Both the position numbers and the translations under genes were made by a program. From Owenia fusiformis (lineage: Eukaryota; Annelida; Polychaeta; Sabellida; Oweniidae), in contig CAIIXF020000005.1 of assembly GCA_903813345.2 (NCBI GenBank), positions 3,730,356 to 3,794,355 on the forward strand: DNA of 64,000 nucleotides, read 5' to 3'. Below are positions 42,201 to 49,698 of this stretch, piece after piece (within the stretch, counting starts at the first letter, position 1; every line of letters starts with the position of its first letter). Under the pieces are notes generated by a model, which was not told the origin of the DNA, did not search any database, and worked only from the letters and a program-made list of their open reading frames with translations.

Positions 42201-43939
42201 CCCTTTTAAATGAGCTATATTTTACAGAGCCGAAGACAGCGCATATATTCAACAAGAAGTAATCTTAAGAAATGGCACTAGGCACCTTGGAATGCTATCT
42301 GGCCAAAATAATGATGGGATCACAAACGATAATCTACGTATACAGGAGAAGTGCGCTGGTTCGGATACACCCAGCGAAAATCAAGATGGGAAACCTTCAA
42401 AATATAAACTAAAGTATGTTCCACTTTACATCTCTTCAGTAAATGAACGAATAAAACTGCATTGTATTTGTATTAAGGTATAGGAATTGCGTAACACAAT
42501 ATCGTTAACCGATTATTTTACCATATTTGATTGAACCTACGTGAGTGTGGTAACTTGTGACGCAATTGTACTTTTGTATTTAGTTGCGACTTTTTTACCT
42601 TCAATGTCACATTCCAAATACAAGATTATTATATAGTAACTTATTGGTATTCAAGAGATTTGGAAAACTAAAAAACAAAATCAGTATTTCACCTAACGAG
42701 CAAAAACACTCCCAAAATTAATTAAGTTCTGAAGTATCATATATATCAAGAATGCTAAATTCTATGCCCAGTAGATTTAGGGAGATAAGTTGCTAAGATA
42801 TTTCCTGTATCCTGATTTCAATATGCAGAACCTCCATATATATCCCGCCATATCTCCCATTCCCGTGCATATCTTCCCACTTCCGGTAATTGGAAAATAC
42901 GCTCGTATGTTCAAAAACATTTGAAATGTTTTTTCAGAAAACTACTGGGTATAGGATAAAGCAGCTATATCCCTCGGGAGATATCCATATCTCCCTCTGG
43001 ATAAACCCCATATCTAAAAACTCCCAAAAAACTTATTTCACATGTGTGTTATCAGAGCACAACACGTTACAGATTTGTTTTTAAATCTTTACACATACAT
43101 GTTTATATGACATCAATTTGACACTGAATGAGTGTCCCTTTATTCGATCAAGTGCTTGCCCTTCTATCACACAGTGTCTATAGTACGGTTCCTAGAAGTG
43201 TATCTCTTTTTTCAGACACCATCCATACAGGGGCTTGAAAGAGGATTACGCTGCGACACTGCACAGTCCTCACGGGGAATGTCCTTCAAGTTGGCATCGC
43301 AGCGTGTCCTACAGCGGACGAAAAGTGAAAAAAGATTCCCATGAGAGAACCTATCACAACCCTGCTTTCTTCAGATACAAGCATCCGCACCATACAATAT
43401 CTTCTACAAATGACCAGTTATGCATTCGTTCCAATGAGAATATCAGTGCCTTTAATAAAATACAGAATTGTCACGTTCCGTTCAACCCTATTGAATGCTG
43501 GCGGAAATCTCTAATGAGTCAGAATTGCCAAGTCTCACAAATGGACAATAATGCATACTTGACCAGAAATGCTACGGTTGGTTACACTTCAAATGGACAT
43601 AACGGCCAACAGCAACGTGACGTCCCATCAGATCTTCCCCCGGTGCGAGCGCCTATCACCCAGGCAACATGTAGATTCCAAGGATACCTCTCTGTTACCA
43701 TGGAGACTCCACGGCACAATCCTTGCATGATCGACCTCAACACAAATCAATGTAATTTTATTAGCAGATGTTCACGTGATAAGTATGGTTATTATCAACC
43801 TAGGATTAACAATTATTTACAGGTGAATTTGCCTGTCGAAAACACATCGCTGGGTTGTGAGTATACCAAGCGCCAATATGAAGTTGAGAACATTATCACT
43901 GATAACACCTACTTGGACCTTCTAAATGACACGTGGTAA
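27253..43939 (+). CDS. diverged AhR-like bHLH-PAS transcription factor, ten coding exons, 637 aa
   Basis: Exons: 27253-27272, 28547-28704, 29841-29911, 32730-32924, 33330-33443, 34275-34471, 39349-39455, 40167-40308, 42228-42413, 43216-43939. All introns are GT-AG, every junction matches in phase, and the total is 1914 nt. Layout: bHLH about residues 8-58; PAS-A from LINGFLMIVTSDG (84) to about 215; PAS-B from FWTKHTMDF (236) to about 335; tail 336-637 rich in Asn, Ser and His, ending YLDLLNDTW. bHLH-PAS proteins are nuclear, dimerise with ARNT-type partners and bind E-box-like sites. SKKYRDKL resembles the AhR basic region, and PAS-B can be laid on AhR without gaps from MVKTNE to HSLMRAED, but identity is low. 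Parts of PAS-A (HLGFS, HPDDH) also recall NPAS4/dysfusion and HIF. I call it an AhR-related or orphan bHLH-PAS factor; ligand binding is not predictable. Confidence 0.85.
27461..27535 (+). pseudogene. tRNA-like relic or SINE head in bHLH-PAS intron 1
   Basis: TTAGCATCGTTCAGTTGGTA followed by GAACACTT resembles a tRNA D-arm with the internal A box, and GGGTTGTAGTTGATC some 40 bases on is a degraded B box. The anticodon and acceptor stems do not pair well by eye. Probably an old SINE or tRNA pseudogene. Confidence 0.35.
28289..28470 (+). repeat. intronic dispersed repeat, copy A (intron 1)
   Basis: Contains GTAGAGTTTTAGGGAGATAA, ATCCTGATTTTGAGG, CAGAACCTCCATATCTCCCG and CATATCTCCCTCTGGATAAA. 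The same phrases occur in the same order in copy B at 42762-43020 (intron 9). Repeated TATCTCCC and GGGAGATA motifs give partial self-complementarity. Non-coding. Confidence 0.65.
28547..28704 (+). CDS. bHLH-PAS exon 2 (bHLH domain)
   Basis: Acceptor ACTTGTAG, donor GTTTGT. It encodes HKSKKYRDKLRNEIRNLEEL, a loop IPIEKASLQ, and helix 2 KKMDSQTVYRLAIAFFRTK. Basic region, helix 1, loop and helix 2 have the spacing of AhR-type bHLH domains, with one extra loop residue by my alignment. The basic stretch S-K-K-Y-R-D has Tyr where AhR has His. The exon ends in phase 1. Confidence 0.88.
29139..29198 (+). repeat. 20-bp tandem repeat, three units
   Basis: Unit CATGTCAACACTCGAACTCT at 29139-29158, 29159-29178 and 29179-29198, with one or two differences in the last two units. 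It lies in bHLH-PAS intron 2. No spacers, so not a CRISPR array. Confidence 0.85.
29841..29911 (+). CDS. bHLH-PAS exon 3 (linker to PAS-A)
   Basis: Acceptor TATTTTAAG, donor GTAGTA. With one base from exon 2 it reads AAWNGCDASANGRKMNFRSE and then DIMQ, ending in phase 0. The segment corresponds to the short linker between helix 2 and PAS-A, whose first strand continues in exon 4 as LINGFLMIV. Small, but fixed by phase on both sides. Confidence 0.78.
30256..30966 (-). CDS. AP-5 complex sigma subunit (AP5S1-like), 236 aa, single exon
   Basis: A complete minus-strand frame from ATG at 30966-30964 to TAA at 30258-30256. It starts MVYAFIISSLRPGPCTVLY, the longin-like first strand of AP sigma subunits. 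Residues 135-172 (TVIWVGTLNCAFIFV, then an ELTLKLIVKYIQQ helix) and 200-234 (DRVTPVIKYMVPNGHLLVMN, RLVRQFEKELDVAM) match the AP5S1 C-terminal half as I remember it. The human protein is about 200 aa; the extra length here lies in a charged insertion at about 35-115. AP5S1 is the small sigma subunit of the AP-5 late-endosome/lysosome adaptor that works with SPG11/SPG15. The gene sits wholly inside bHLH-PAS intron 3 on the opposite strand. No introns are seen, so a retrocopy is possible, but there is no poly(A) tract or target duplication. Confidence 0.8.
   Translation of the reverse strand: MVYAFIISSLRPGPCTVLYTKRFGYKFRENYNEKDQIQTEGTEADIYKGQGHESENEIRRQQIAADTRYAKAIEAQEQHIGELVQSEYNFRKALSSKSFEEDFQRLNNDDVLPDLEKGCIRLQASKQYQLTRDYTVIWVGTLNCAFIFVCEDDENKQQAELTLKLIVKYIQQYTGLLNTSVTESLSRFGSTSSPSRIRIDRVTPVIKYMVPNGHLLVMNHRLVRQFEKELDVAMRN
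31216..32600. mobile_element. 1.4-kb non-autonomous element with poly-G/C ends and five tandem units
   Basis: Ends CAGGCCTGTAGCCAG (31216-31230) and CTGGCTACGGGCATG (32586-32600) are inverted with two mismatches, each next to long G/C homopolymer runs with an embedded TTCGAGCCCC or CTCGTCCGAG hairpin. The interior is about five tandem units of roughly 180-200 bp starting near 31467, 31665, 31866, 32053 and 32230, each with ATGTTGGCCCAAAAATATTG, TAGGGCCTCTTTAG and GGGCCATAAATTTTCAAAAT. The same end type occurs at 6550-6712. Located in bHLH-PAS intron 3, upstream of the AP5S1-like start. The frames inside are repeat artefacts. Confidence 0.7.
32730..32924 (+). CDS. bHLH-PAS exon 4 (PAS-A, first half)
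   Basis: Acceptor GCTTGTAG, donor GTATAC. Encodes LINGFLMIVTSDGTILYTSA, then ITEHLGFSQLDLAHRCIYG and ITHPDDHMEVKATLEKT. This is the PAS-A N-terminal half, with the usual G-x-I/L-x-Y-x-S, LG-x-S/Q-x-x-L and HP-x-DH landmarks. The exon begins and ends in phase 0. Confidence 0.9.
33330..33443 (+). CDS. bHLH-PAS exon 5 (PAS-A loop and strand)
   Basis: Encodes a polar insertion (NGNTTKNNPASDN) and then VSMVCRMKTYSATRSGYL, the PAS-A strand that in AhR reads ICRLRC...SSGFL. Donor GTGAGT. Two in-frame acceptors are possible: 33328-33329 (exon from 33330) or 33343-33344 (exon from 33345), which would remove five residues (637 versus 632 aa). Phase 0 on both sides. Confidence 0.78.
34275..34471 (+). 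CDS. bHLH-PAS exon 6 (end of PAS-A, start of PAS-B)
   Basis: Acceptor TTGTTTTAG, donor GTACGT. Encodes KVHVGGVMKQLSG, the strand VFFTLVRP that closes PAS-A, a linker (GPECNHQPSI), then FWTKHTMDFRFKEIDG, which opens PAS-B. T-K-H-x-x-D-F matches the AhR PAS-B entry motif. Ends in phase 2. Confidence 0.88.
34578..34630 (+). repeat. GTGCGT-type microsatellite
   Basis: A run of GTGCGTGCGTACGTGCGTGT changing into GTCTGTCTGTTTGTCTGG, in bHLH-PAS intron 6 just after exon 6. Simple repeat only. Confidence 0.85.
34766..35390. mobile_element. 625-bp foldback element in bHLH-PAS intron 6
   Basis: Ends CACAGGCTGA (34766-34775) and TCAGCCTGTG (35381-35390). The inverted similarity continues inward for about 200 bp through TTTGTCCGCTGTGACGGAGC, GCTATTTTGCATAGAAACAC, GCGGGTAACTTTAACTT and CGCTAAGAGTAAAAGCTATT. 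A truncated relative lies at 58197-58516. No coding capacity; transposase class unknown. Confidence 0.75.
35391..37981. other. intron 6 sequence, nothing supported
   Basis: AT-rich intronic DNA between exons 6 and 7 of the bHLH-PAS gene. It ends in a 20-base poly-C run (37982-38001). No RNA gene or nested coding exon recognised. Confidence 0.35.
38380..38545. promoter_or_regulatory. CpG-dense patch in bHLH-PAS intron 6 (possible regulatory element)
   Basis: In otherwise CpG-poor sequence, this patch holds many CpG and CGCG motifs (GACGCGCGAC, AATCGCGGGAA, AATCGCGCGG, TTCGCGCGGTTC, ATACCGCGCGAAAATG). GCGCGGAAAA and GCGCGAAAAT resemble E2F-type sites. It does not match the other repeats of the window. 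An enhancer, an alternative promoter or a fragment of an unrecognised element would all fit. Confidence 0.25.
39349..39455 (+). CDS. bHLH-PAS exon 7 (PAS-B core)
   Basis: Acceptor GTTAATAG, donor GTAAGC. With the base completing Lys-252 it encodes AMSVMGFEGNDLEGESLYHY and IHPDDLHTCANFHTT. G-(Y/F)-x-x-x-(D/E)-L-x-G-x-S-x-Y-x-x-x-HP-x-D is diagnostic of PAS-B in this class. Preceded by the longest intron (4877 bp). Confidence 0.9.
40167..40308 (+). CDS. bHLH-PAS exon 8 (PAS-B C-terminal strands)
   Basis: Acceptor TCATTTTAG, donor GTAATG. Encodes MVKTNEIKTAYFRMLARSG, then NWYWLHVRGKVVFKNSKQHS and LVLSHSLM. The F-R-M-L-x-(K/R)-x-G-x-W-x-W-(L/V) strand pair is typical of bHLH-PAS PAS-B/PAC regions. 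Phase 1 in, phase 2 out. Confidence 0.9.
40794..40904 (+). repeat. (CAATA)n microsatellite
   Basis: Imperfect ACAATAC repeats become a pure CAATA run at about 40841-40892. Located in bHLH-PAS intron 8. It produces a Tyr/Cys/Ile/Val/Leu minus-strand frame that is an artefact. Confidence 0.9.
42228..42413 (+). CDS. bHLH-PAS exon 9 (after PAS-B)
   Basis: Acceptor TTTTACAG, donor GTATGT. Begins RAEDSAYIQQEVILRNGTR, the charged helix that follows PAS-B in this family, then a polar stretch (LSGQNNDGITNDNL, GSDTPSENQDGKPSKYKL). Phase 2 in and out. Confidence 0.85.
42762..43020 (+). repeat. intronic dispersed repeat, copy B (intron 9)
   Basis: Matches copy A (28289-28470): GTAGATTTAGGGAGATAAGT, TATCCTGATTTCAATATGC, AGAACCTCCATATATATCCC, CATATCTCCCTCTGGATAAA then CCCCATATC. 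It is longer than copy A because of extra sequence in the middle. Both copies lie in introns of the same gene and in the same orientation. Confidence 0.65.
43216..43939 (+). CDS. bHLH-PAS exon 10 (C-terminal region and stop)
   Basis: Acceptor CTTTTTTCAG. 241 residues from KHHPYRGLKEDYAATLHSP to YLDLLNDTW, then TAA at 43937-43939. The tail is rich in Asn, Ser, His and Gln and is probably disordered; no Gln-rich AhR-type activation domain is obvious. A short hydrophobic/acidic end (DNTYLDLLNDTW) could be an activation or co-factor motif (inference). Confidence 0.88.
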
Positions 43940-44065
43940 TCCTCAATGATTACCAATGCCTGGGCATGTATGAACATGTATAACAATAGTGATATGTTCT
44001 TGTAAAAAATGAATTAACAGCATATTCTTGAAGACTACTACATTGAAAATCGTAACTATAGTGAC

Positions 44066-44095
44066 CACTAGGGACTACTAGGGACTACTAGGGGC
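44066..44095 (+). repeat. 10-bp tandem repeat in the bHLH-PAS 3' region
   Basis: GACCACTAGGGACTACTAGG followed by GACTACTAGGGG gives about three copies of an ACTAGGGACT unit, within the presumed 3' UTR. Confidence 0.7.
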
Positions 44096-44207
44096 ATTTT
44101 TTATACATCATATTAGTATTTCGCATTGTATATAGCGGAATATTTAATGATTAAAATATTTCAACTTTGATTATTTGAAAAATTGCGGGAAATTTGAATA
44201 TTTGTGA

Positions 44208-44213
44208 AATAAA
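44208..44213 (+). terminator. candidate polyadenylation signal of the bHLH-PAS gene
   Basis: AATAAA at 44208-44213, about 270 bp past the stop codon, in GTGAAATAAACACTG. ATTAAA around 44151 is a weaker alternative. No transcript evidence. Confidence 0.4.
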
Positions 44214-44679
44214 CACTGATAGCATTTTTTCCAAACTTTGCAGGGGGCCTTTAAATGAGTCACTTGAATGTTGACCCTAAATATCATGTGTACTTGTACA
44301 TTCTTACCTTAAAATGTGTACTAGGCTACAGTAAAAATTAAAATTTTAAATTAGAATATTGAAAAGCTTTGTTCTTTTAATTGCTTTCATTCAGAATTTC
44401 TAACTTTAGTCATTTTTTAGTCAATTTTAAATAGATTTTTAAAGGAATAGCGATAAATCAGGGATAATTCCTTTAAAAACTCCAAAATAATTCGTTGGTG
44501 CCTCAAACCTGCCCCGAAGAATGACTAAGACCCCAATTCATTTTTGTCAAAACACCAGCGCCTGAAAAATTACTCACCTTAATATCGACGAGTTTTAGAT
44601 TTGATCGACTGCAAAAGCAAAATTCAAGTCTCAGCTAAAACTCCGTTCAGTGTGAAACGGAACGAAGTGGTTTTAATTT

Positions 44680-45085
44680 CACACTCTATAAATGGCCAGA
44701 GGGGGAGAAACACCAGGGTTCAAAGATGACATACGCTTATAATGTAAATCTGTATTGAGATGACATCGTCGCTGATTGGTCAAAAGTCGACAAACAAATG
44801 ACGTCATCAATGGCGGTTTCAAAATTTTTGAAATACGCTTCGAATATTATTATACGTGTTAACCAATATCATGGCTTCTCATTTCACATCAAGATAAAGA
44901 AAGGTGTACGGAATATGCCTATATCAATTAAAACATCCCATCGAAGTGTAGTATTTGATAAATAGCCGATGAAAATTCAAACGAACGAAGGTGGTAAGCA
45001 AGAGACGTAATTATGTCTGTCATCTTTAAACTCTGGGGCTTTCCCTCCTCTTATAAATGGCTTTTCACACCTTCTTAATTACGCC
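44680..45085. repeat. imperfect inverted repeat about 400 bp
   Basis: On the left ATAAATGGCCAGAGGGGGAG and GGTTCAAAGATGACATA; on the right TGTCATCTTTAAACTCTGG and CCCTCCTCTTATAAATGGCT, reverse-complementary with several mismatches. A decayed hairpin element is the simplest reading. Flanking gene-free sequence extends to 45482. Confidence 0.5.
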
Positions 45086-45482
45086 GCCTGGTGACAGATA
45101 ATTATTCCACGAAAATACTAAAAACCAAAACTAAGTTCCAGAAACATACTGTAAACTGATATTTTACAAATCAAAAAAAAATTTGCATCAAAATAAACTC
45201 GGCTTGACGTGTTCTTATTAATTCATCGATCTATCGTTACTTTGGTGAGGTATATCCTGTTTTTATTTTATTTTTCATGGATTTTCATTGGTTCATTAAA
45301 TGTGAAAATGTAAACCAAGAACATGTTTTTACGTACGTTTTATAGAAATCCCATACTTTGTCACCCTGATACTCCAATACACCTGTTTCCAACTCTCTAT
45401 CGTGTCTCCTTTGTCCTTCAACATAGATGGTACTCAGTGAAACTACTATTTGTATAATTTAACCATCTAGTGTGTTCGTTTT

Positions 45483-45716
45483 ATGTCAATACATCCACTT
45501 GGATCACCATTTCCCAAGTCCTCTGTTTCCTCTGAAAAAAAACTGAAGAAAACGTTAAGACAGAGCAATCGGCATATTAAACAAATACTGGATGACCATG
45601 AGGTGGATATGCCAGAATACCTATCCGAGGAAAAAATACTTGGCGAGGCAAGCAATAACATAGGCTTTTACAACAACGTTCACCTGAAATTATTTATAAA
45701 GCTACTAAATAGTTAA
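45483..45716 (+). CDS. possible coding remnant of unknown identity
   Basis: A 77-codon frame whose middle part (SSEKKLKKTLRQSNRHIKQI, DDHEVDMPEYLSEEKILGEA) is charged and coiled-coil-like, unlike random AT-rich translation. No start context, splice partner or family recognised. It could be an exon, a transposon-protein relic (the KKLRQSNR helix recalls coiled coils of THAP-type proteins) or chance. Confidence 0.25.
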   Translation: MSIHPLGSPFPKSSVSSEKKLKKTLRQSNRHIKQILDDHEVDMPEYLSEEKILGEASNNIGFYNNVHLKLFIKLLNS

Positions 45717-45862
45717 AGTATGAAAACTCAAAAACACCATTCAATATGATACAAAGTATTATCGCGCGCTAACTTTTCTTAAAACATACAAAATGGCTGA
45801 CATGACTGAGCTTACAGGTCCAAAACCTAATCAGATGTAGAATGAAGTGAGCTGAAGAAGAT

Positions 45863-47565
45863 TTTTTTTTTTTTTATTGGATCTTACACATACATCATAC
45901 ATAATATACACACATGTTCATATAATACTTTTACATTTTACAAATAGGTACTATTTTAACAACAGCTCATCTCCATGTATGAGGATTTTCTAACAATATG
46001 GTTTACAAATATTTACAGCATAATGTACAATGGTCTTCAAAAACATATAGATTACCACAGTTTTGTAAAATATAACTCCATACCTTAAATATAATACATA
46101 GTTATTGGCTTAATAGTTCACTAACCGATCTCCAAGTCTTATAGAATGTTTCTTGCATATCATTTGAATTTGCAATGTTTTGTTCATCTTTGATTTTATA
46201 TTTTATGATTTCCTTTATTTGGGTAAAGGTGATTTTAGTTTTAGTCAGTCTCGATTTATGTATTAAACTTTTTGTATACAAAATACAAAAATTAATGGCT
46301 TTAGTTTTATCCTCGTTTTCTTCATCTAATTTTCCTATAATTATATCTTTATATGTTAGATCAACATTGAGGACAATTTTGAAATCGTCCCAAATCTTGG
46401 CAGAGTTTGGGCACTCAATATAAAAGTGTATGGTATCATCGATTTTGTTATTATTGCATATATCACACAATTTTGAATTTTTGATCTTCTTTTGAGTTAG
46501 AAAGTTATTGTTTGGCGTTAGATTTAAAATGAGTTTGTATTGGAGACATTGTATTCTTGGTTCACGTACAGTCTTAAAAGGTAAAGTGAAAATATGTTTC
46601 CATTCCTCTTCTGCGACATTAAATTTTGTAATTAGAAAGTTTTTACCAGTTGGTTCTTTGAATAAATCCTCTATGAGACACCAATAGATAGTTTTAGTTT
46701 TAATAGCCTTGATGTTAATTGTACCGTCTTTAATTTGAAGTTCTTCATTTTTAAGCTTCTTGTCATTTGAATTTTGTTTAATTAATTGTTTCCATGTGTG
46801 TGGTATTGCGTGGATTAAGCCATAGAAGGTTACGAATGGTGTATTAATGTTGTATTTACGAGAAAATTCTTCAAACCCCATGAAATCATTATTAATAACA
46901 AGGTCTTTAATTTGGAGAATACCTTTGTTAATCCAGTTAGCATAACTCACTGTTAAATTATTAATTTTTATAAAATCATTATTCCAGATATACTCCTTTA
47001 AGACAAGTTCCTTATTATATGGCTCTTTATTATGTAAACATTTCCACGTTTCCATCATACTGAGGTAAAATGGTGGTAATCTAGCCAAGGTTTCTTCTGG
47101 AAATTTAGATTGAAAGATTGCCTCCGGCTGTAGATTTGGAAAGAAACTGTAAAAATATTGTTTCCATTTGCAAGGTTTGCTTTGGAATAACCTTTTTACC
47201 CATTGGATTTGTAATGCCTTTATTTGAGACTCGAAATGCAAACTTTTGACCCCACCTTTCTCTATTTTGCCTATAGTTGTTAAATTACTAATAAGTGGAG
47301 GTTTTTTGTTCCACAGAAAATTGTTAATGATATTTTGAACTTTATTGATGATTTGCTTTGGTACGAGTATGATTGATGCCAAGTAAGTAAGTTTTGAAAT
47401 GGCTAGAGCTTTAATGAGCACATTTTTCCCTATTAGGCTAAGATTCCTCCATTCCCATATTTTAAATAAGTTTTCTATAGCTTTAATTTTAGGGGTAAAA
47501 TTACGATCGTTTCGTTCCTCTATATTATGGCTAAACCACACTCCGAGTGTGTAGAAGGATTTGAA
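45863..47565 (-). mobile_element. 5'-truncated L1/Tx1-type LINE with target-site duplication
   Basis: A 14-bp direct repeat GAGCTGAAGAAGAT flanks the insert (45849-45862 and 47566-47579). The 3' end, on the left because the element is minus-strand, carries a poly(A) tract seen as T's at 45862-45875, followed by about 225 bp of 3' UTR and the open frame. The reading frame runs from the very first codon at 47565 to the stop at 46102 without interruption. Poly(A), target duplication and 5' truncation are standard for LINE retrotransposition. The lack of any stop suggests a recent insertion. Confidence 0.92.
46102..47565 (-). CDS. LINE ORF2 C-terminal part (reverse transcriptase tail), 487 open codons
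   Basis: The frame begins FKSFYTLGVWFSHNIEER at the truncation point and includes IWEWRNLSLIGKNVLIKA, NFLWNKKPPLI, KGGVKSLHFESQIKALQIQW and a zinc-knuckle-like LCDICNNNKIDDTIHFYIEC (C-x2-C-x9-H-x4-C at residues 359-377 counted from 47541). These are the thumb and C-terminal regions of L1/Tx1-type ORF2 proteins. The endonuclease and the catalytic reverse transcriptase motif are absent, so the copy is not functional. Confidence 0.88.
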   Translation of the reverse strand, partial: FKSFYTLGVWFSHNIEERNDRNFTPKIKAIENLFKIWEWRNLSLIGKNVLIKALAISKLTYLASIILVPKQIINKVQNIINNFLWNKKPPLISNLTTIGKIEKGGVKSLHFESQIKALQIQWVKRLFQSKPCKWKQYFYSFFPNLQPEAIFQSKFPEETLARLPPFYLSMMETWKCLHNKEPYNKELVLKEYIWNNDFIKINNLTVSYANWINKGILQIKDLVINNDFMGFEEFSRKYNINTPFVTFYGLIHAIPHTWKQLIKQNSNDKKLKNEELQIKDGTINIKAIKTKTIYWCLIEDLFKEPTGKNFLITKFNVAEEEWKHIFTLPFKTVREPRIQCLQYKLILNLTPNNNFLTQKKIKNSKLCDICNNNKIDDTIHFYIECPNSAKIWDDFKIVLNVDLTYKDIIIGKLDEENEDKTKAINFCILYTKSLIHKSRLTKTKITFTQIKEIIKYKIKDEQNIANSNDMQETFYKTWRSVSELLSQ

Positions 47566-47579
47566 GAGCTGAAGAAGAT

Positions 47580-49698
47580 GTTAAAGTTTTGAAAGCAACT
47601 GTGAAGCCGTTTTTCTTAAAGTTTGCAGACAAGGATTTTAGCATTTGACTTCAAAATGGCCGACAGGAAGTAGGTATCGAGTTAAAAAATTTTCATCCAC
47701 ATCTGTATGCACTCATTAGTTATCCTTGGAAATTTAAAGGCCCCACACTATGTGGTGGGGACATAAAAATCATGTTAATACTCCAAATACAAGAAAAATT
47801 GATCGGTAAGGGCATATAAAATAATGAGGAATCAAAATAAAATATGATACTAATTTTAAAAGATCTGATTCTAAGAAACACAACTATTTAGTTAAATCAT
47901 TCACTCCATTAAACTAGGTCAACGAGGATGACATGAAGAGGTAAGATTTTTGAGAGATTTTTCCCCCACTTTTGATATTTCATCAAATTACTTCTCTTTA
48001 CACCAGATTTAAACTAGTTAAGCTTGTAATATGTATTAAGTAGTTTAAAGGCTGCAAAACGAACACAGAATGAAACTACAATTTACACGCAAACGGCCAT
48101 ACATGCCAGGGATCTAATTGGTTTGTATCATCCGGCTAGAAAAAGCTTATTTACAACTTTTGAGCACATCTTTCAACTTTCGCCGGAAAGTTTGTGCAGA
48201 TTTCCTTGGGCTAAACCGATGAAATTGATACACTTTACGTTAAAATTAATTTTCTCTAAGATAGACTTGGTTTGGAGGCTGAATCTGGGCTATTTTTCTT
48301 TGAAGGTGGTTTTTACCTACCCGGAAGCAGAATTTTCAAATCATCTGGAGTTGTCCCTTGGAGAGTTATATACATTTTTACGATACAAATCATATGTAAA
48401 AAGCTCTCTGTGTAATATATAAGCTACTCAGAATACTAAATTGAATTTATCTGGTAGAAAATACGGTAGATTTTTGATTGAAAGAATCACATTGTCATGG
48501 CTTTTTATATATATATTTTTTTTTTATTTCAGTTCGAATCTTTTAACACATGTAATGTTTTATATACCTACCCTACCGTTATTTTTTCGCCCTATGTATT
48601 CTTATCCTTTCATCACATCCTTCAAAAAACTCATTCAAATACTTGTACTTAGATAAATCTTAGGTAATCAAGCCATACGATGCAGAAAACCAAACACATG
48701 TTAACAGATTTACGCCCTGCACTCCAAGATGATTTCAACAGCGTATATCTCGTTTCAAGACTATGAATCGGTGTGGCAGCAAAAATTAGATGAGTATTCA
48801 CGCCAAATGTGCAATTTAAAATCAATATTATACACACTAGAATGCTGTATCAATTAAGGTTTTGAAAAAGAGTGAATTGAAAAACATGTTAATAGTTATA
48901 CACTAACCTTTAACAAATACAATCAACTATACATGTCGTAAATTTAATCCAACTAAACGATCCAACACATGACATCATACACCAACCAATGTTCTCTTAA
49001 TTGTCATCTAATTATTCAAATGCAACGAGATCACACCTACACAGTATCTTATTCTAATGATCACGGATTCATTTTCTGATAACTAAAACTTTCAGATTAA
49101 AAAGGTTTTTATTAAGCAACCCTACACTTTATATCAGAATATCACAACAATTTGATCCGATATACTTACATGACTTAACGATGATGGATTTGTAAAAGGG
49201 TATTTTTAAAGCGAATGACATTCAAAAACAATTGCAAATTTCGATTTCGAAAAAAAATCTTACTTGTCATTTTTCCGTTTGCATTTAAAATGTTCGCAAT
49301 TTTAACACACGGATTAGAGTTATCAGATTATAAATTGCAAATATTGCACCCCAAAAAAGTTCAGCCAAAAAGGTTCTGCACTAAAAAGTGGGTCACTTAA
49401 AGGGGTCCAATCAGTAAAACAACAACAAGGCATAAAAATGCAATATGTCACAACCTATCACTTGTAGACTCCGGCCGCCGAACGCCGAACATCGACCGCC
49501 GAACAGCGTCCACAAAAAAGTTGGAGACTGTAACAATATGTCACCACTTTTGGCGGTGACATAAAAAATGAAAGTTAAAGCGTTAAGTTACTTAGGAGTA
49601 AGAATGGTGACATTAGTTGACAAACCGTCGATATGTTAAGCCAAATGGAATATCAATTTGATTTGTTAGTGACTTTCATATAATACAAAAGTGATTTA
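47580..49698. other. gene-free stretch
   Basis: No supported exon. A short hairpin CCCCACACTATGTGGTGGGG occurs near 47744, and a possible element end TATGTCACCACTTTTGGCGG then TGACATA near 49540. The 99-codon frame at 48123-48422 has no family features. Confidence 0.35.

Noticed and set aside
27253-43939. Assignment of the bHLH-PAS gene to NPAS4/dysfusion
   Set aside because: PAS-A (HLGFS, HPDDH) suggested it at first, but the bHLH loop length, the SKKYRD basic region and the ungapped PAS-B match favour an AhR-related factor. Left unresolved between AhR-like and orphan.
48123-48422. 99-codon plus-strand frame
   Set aside because: No motif, no splice context and an AT-rich random composition.
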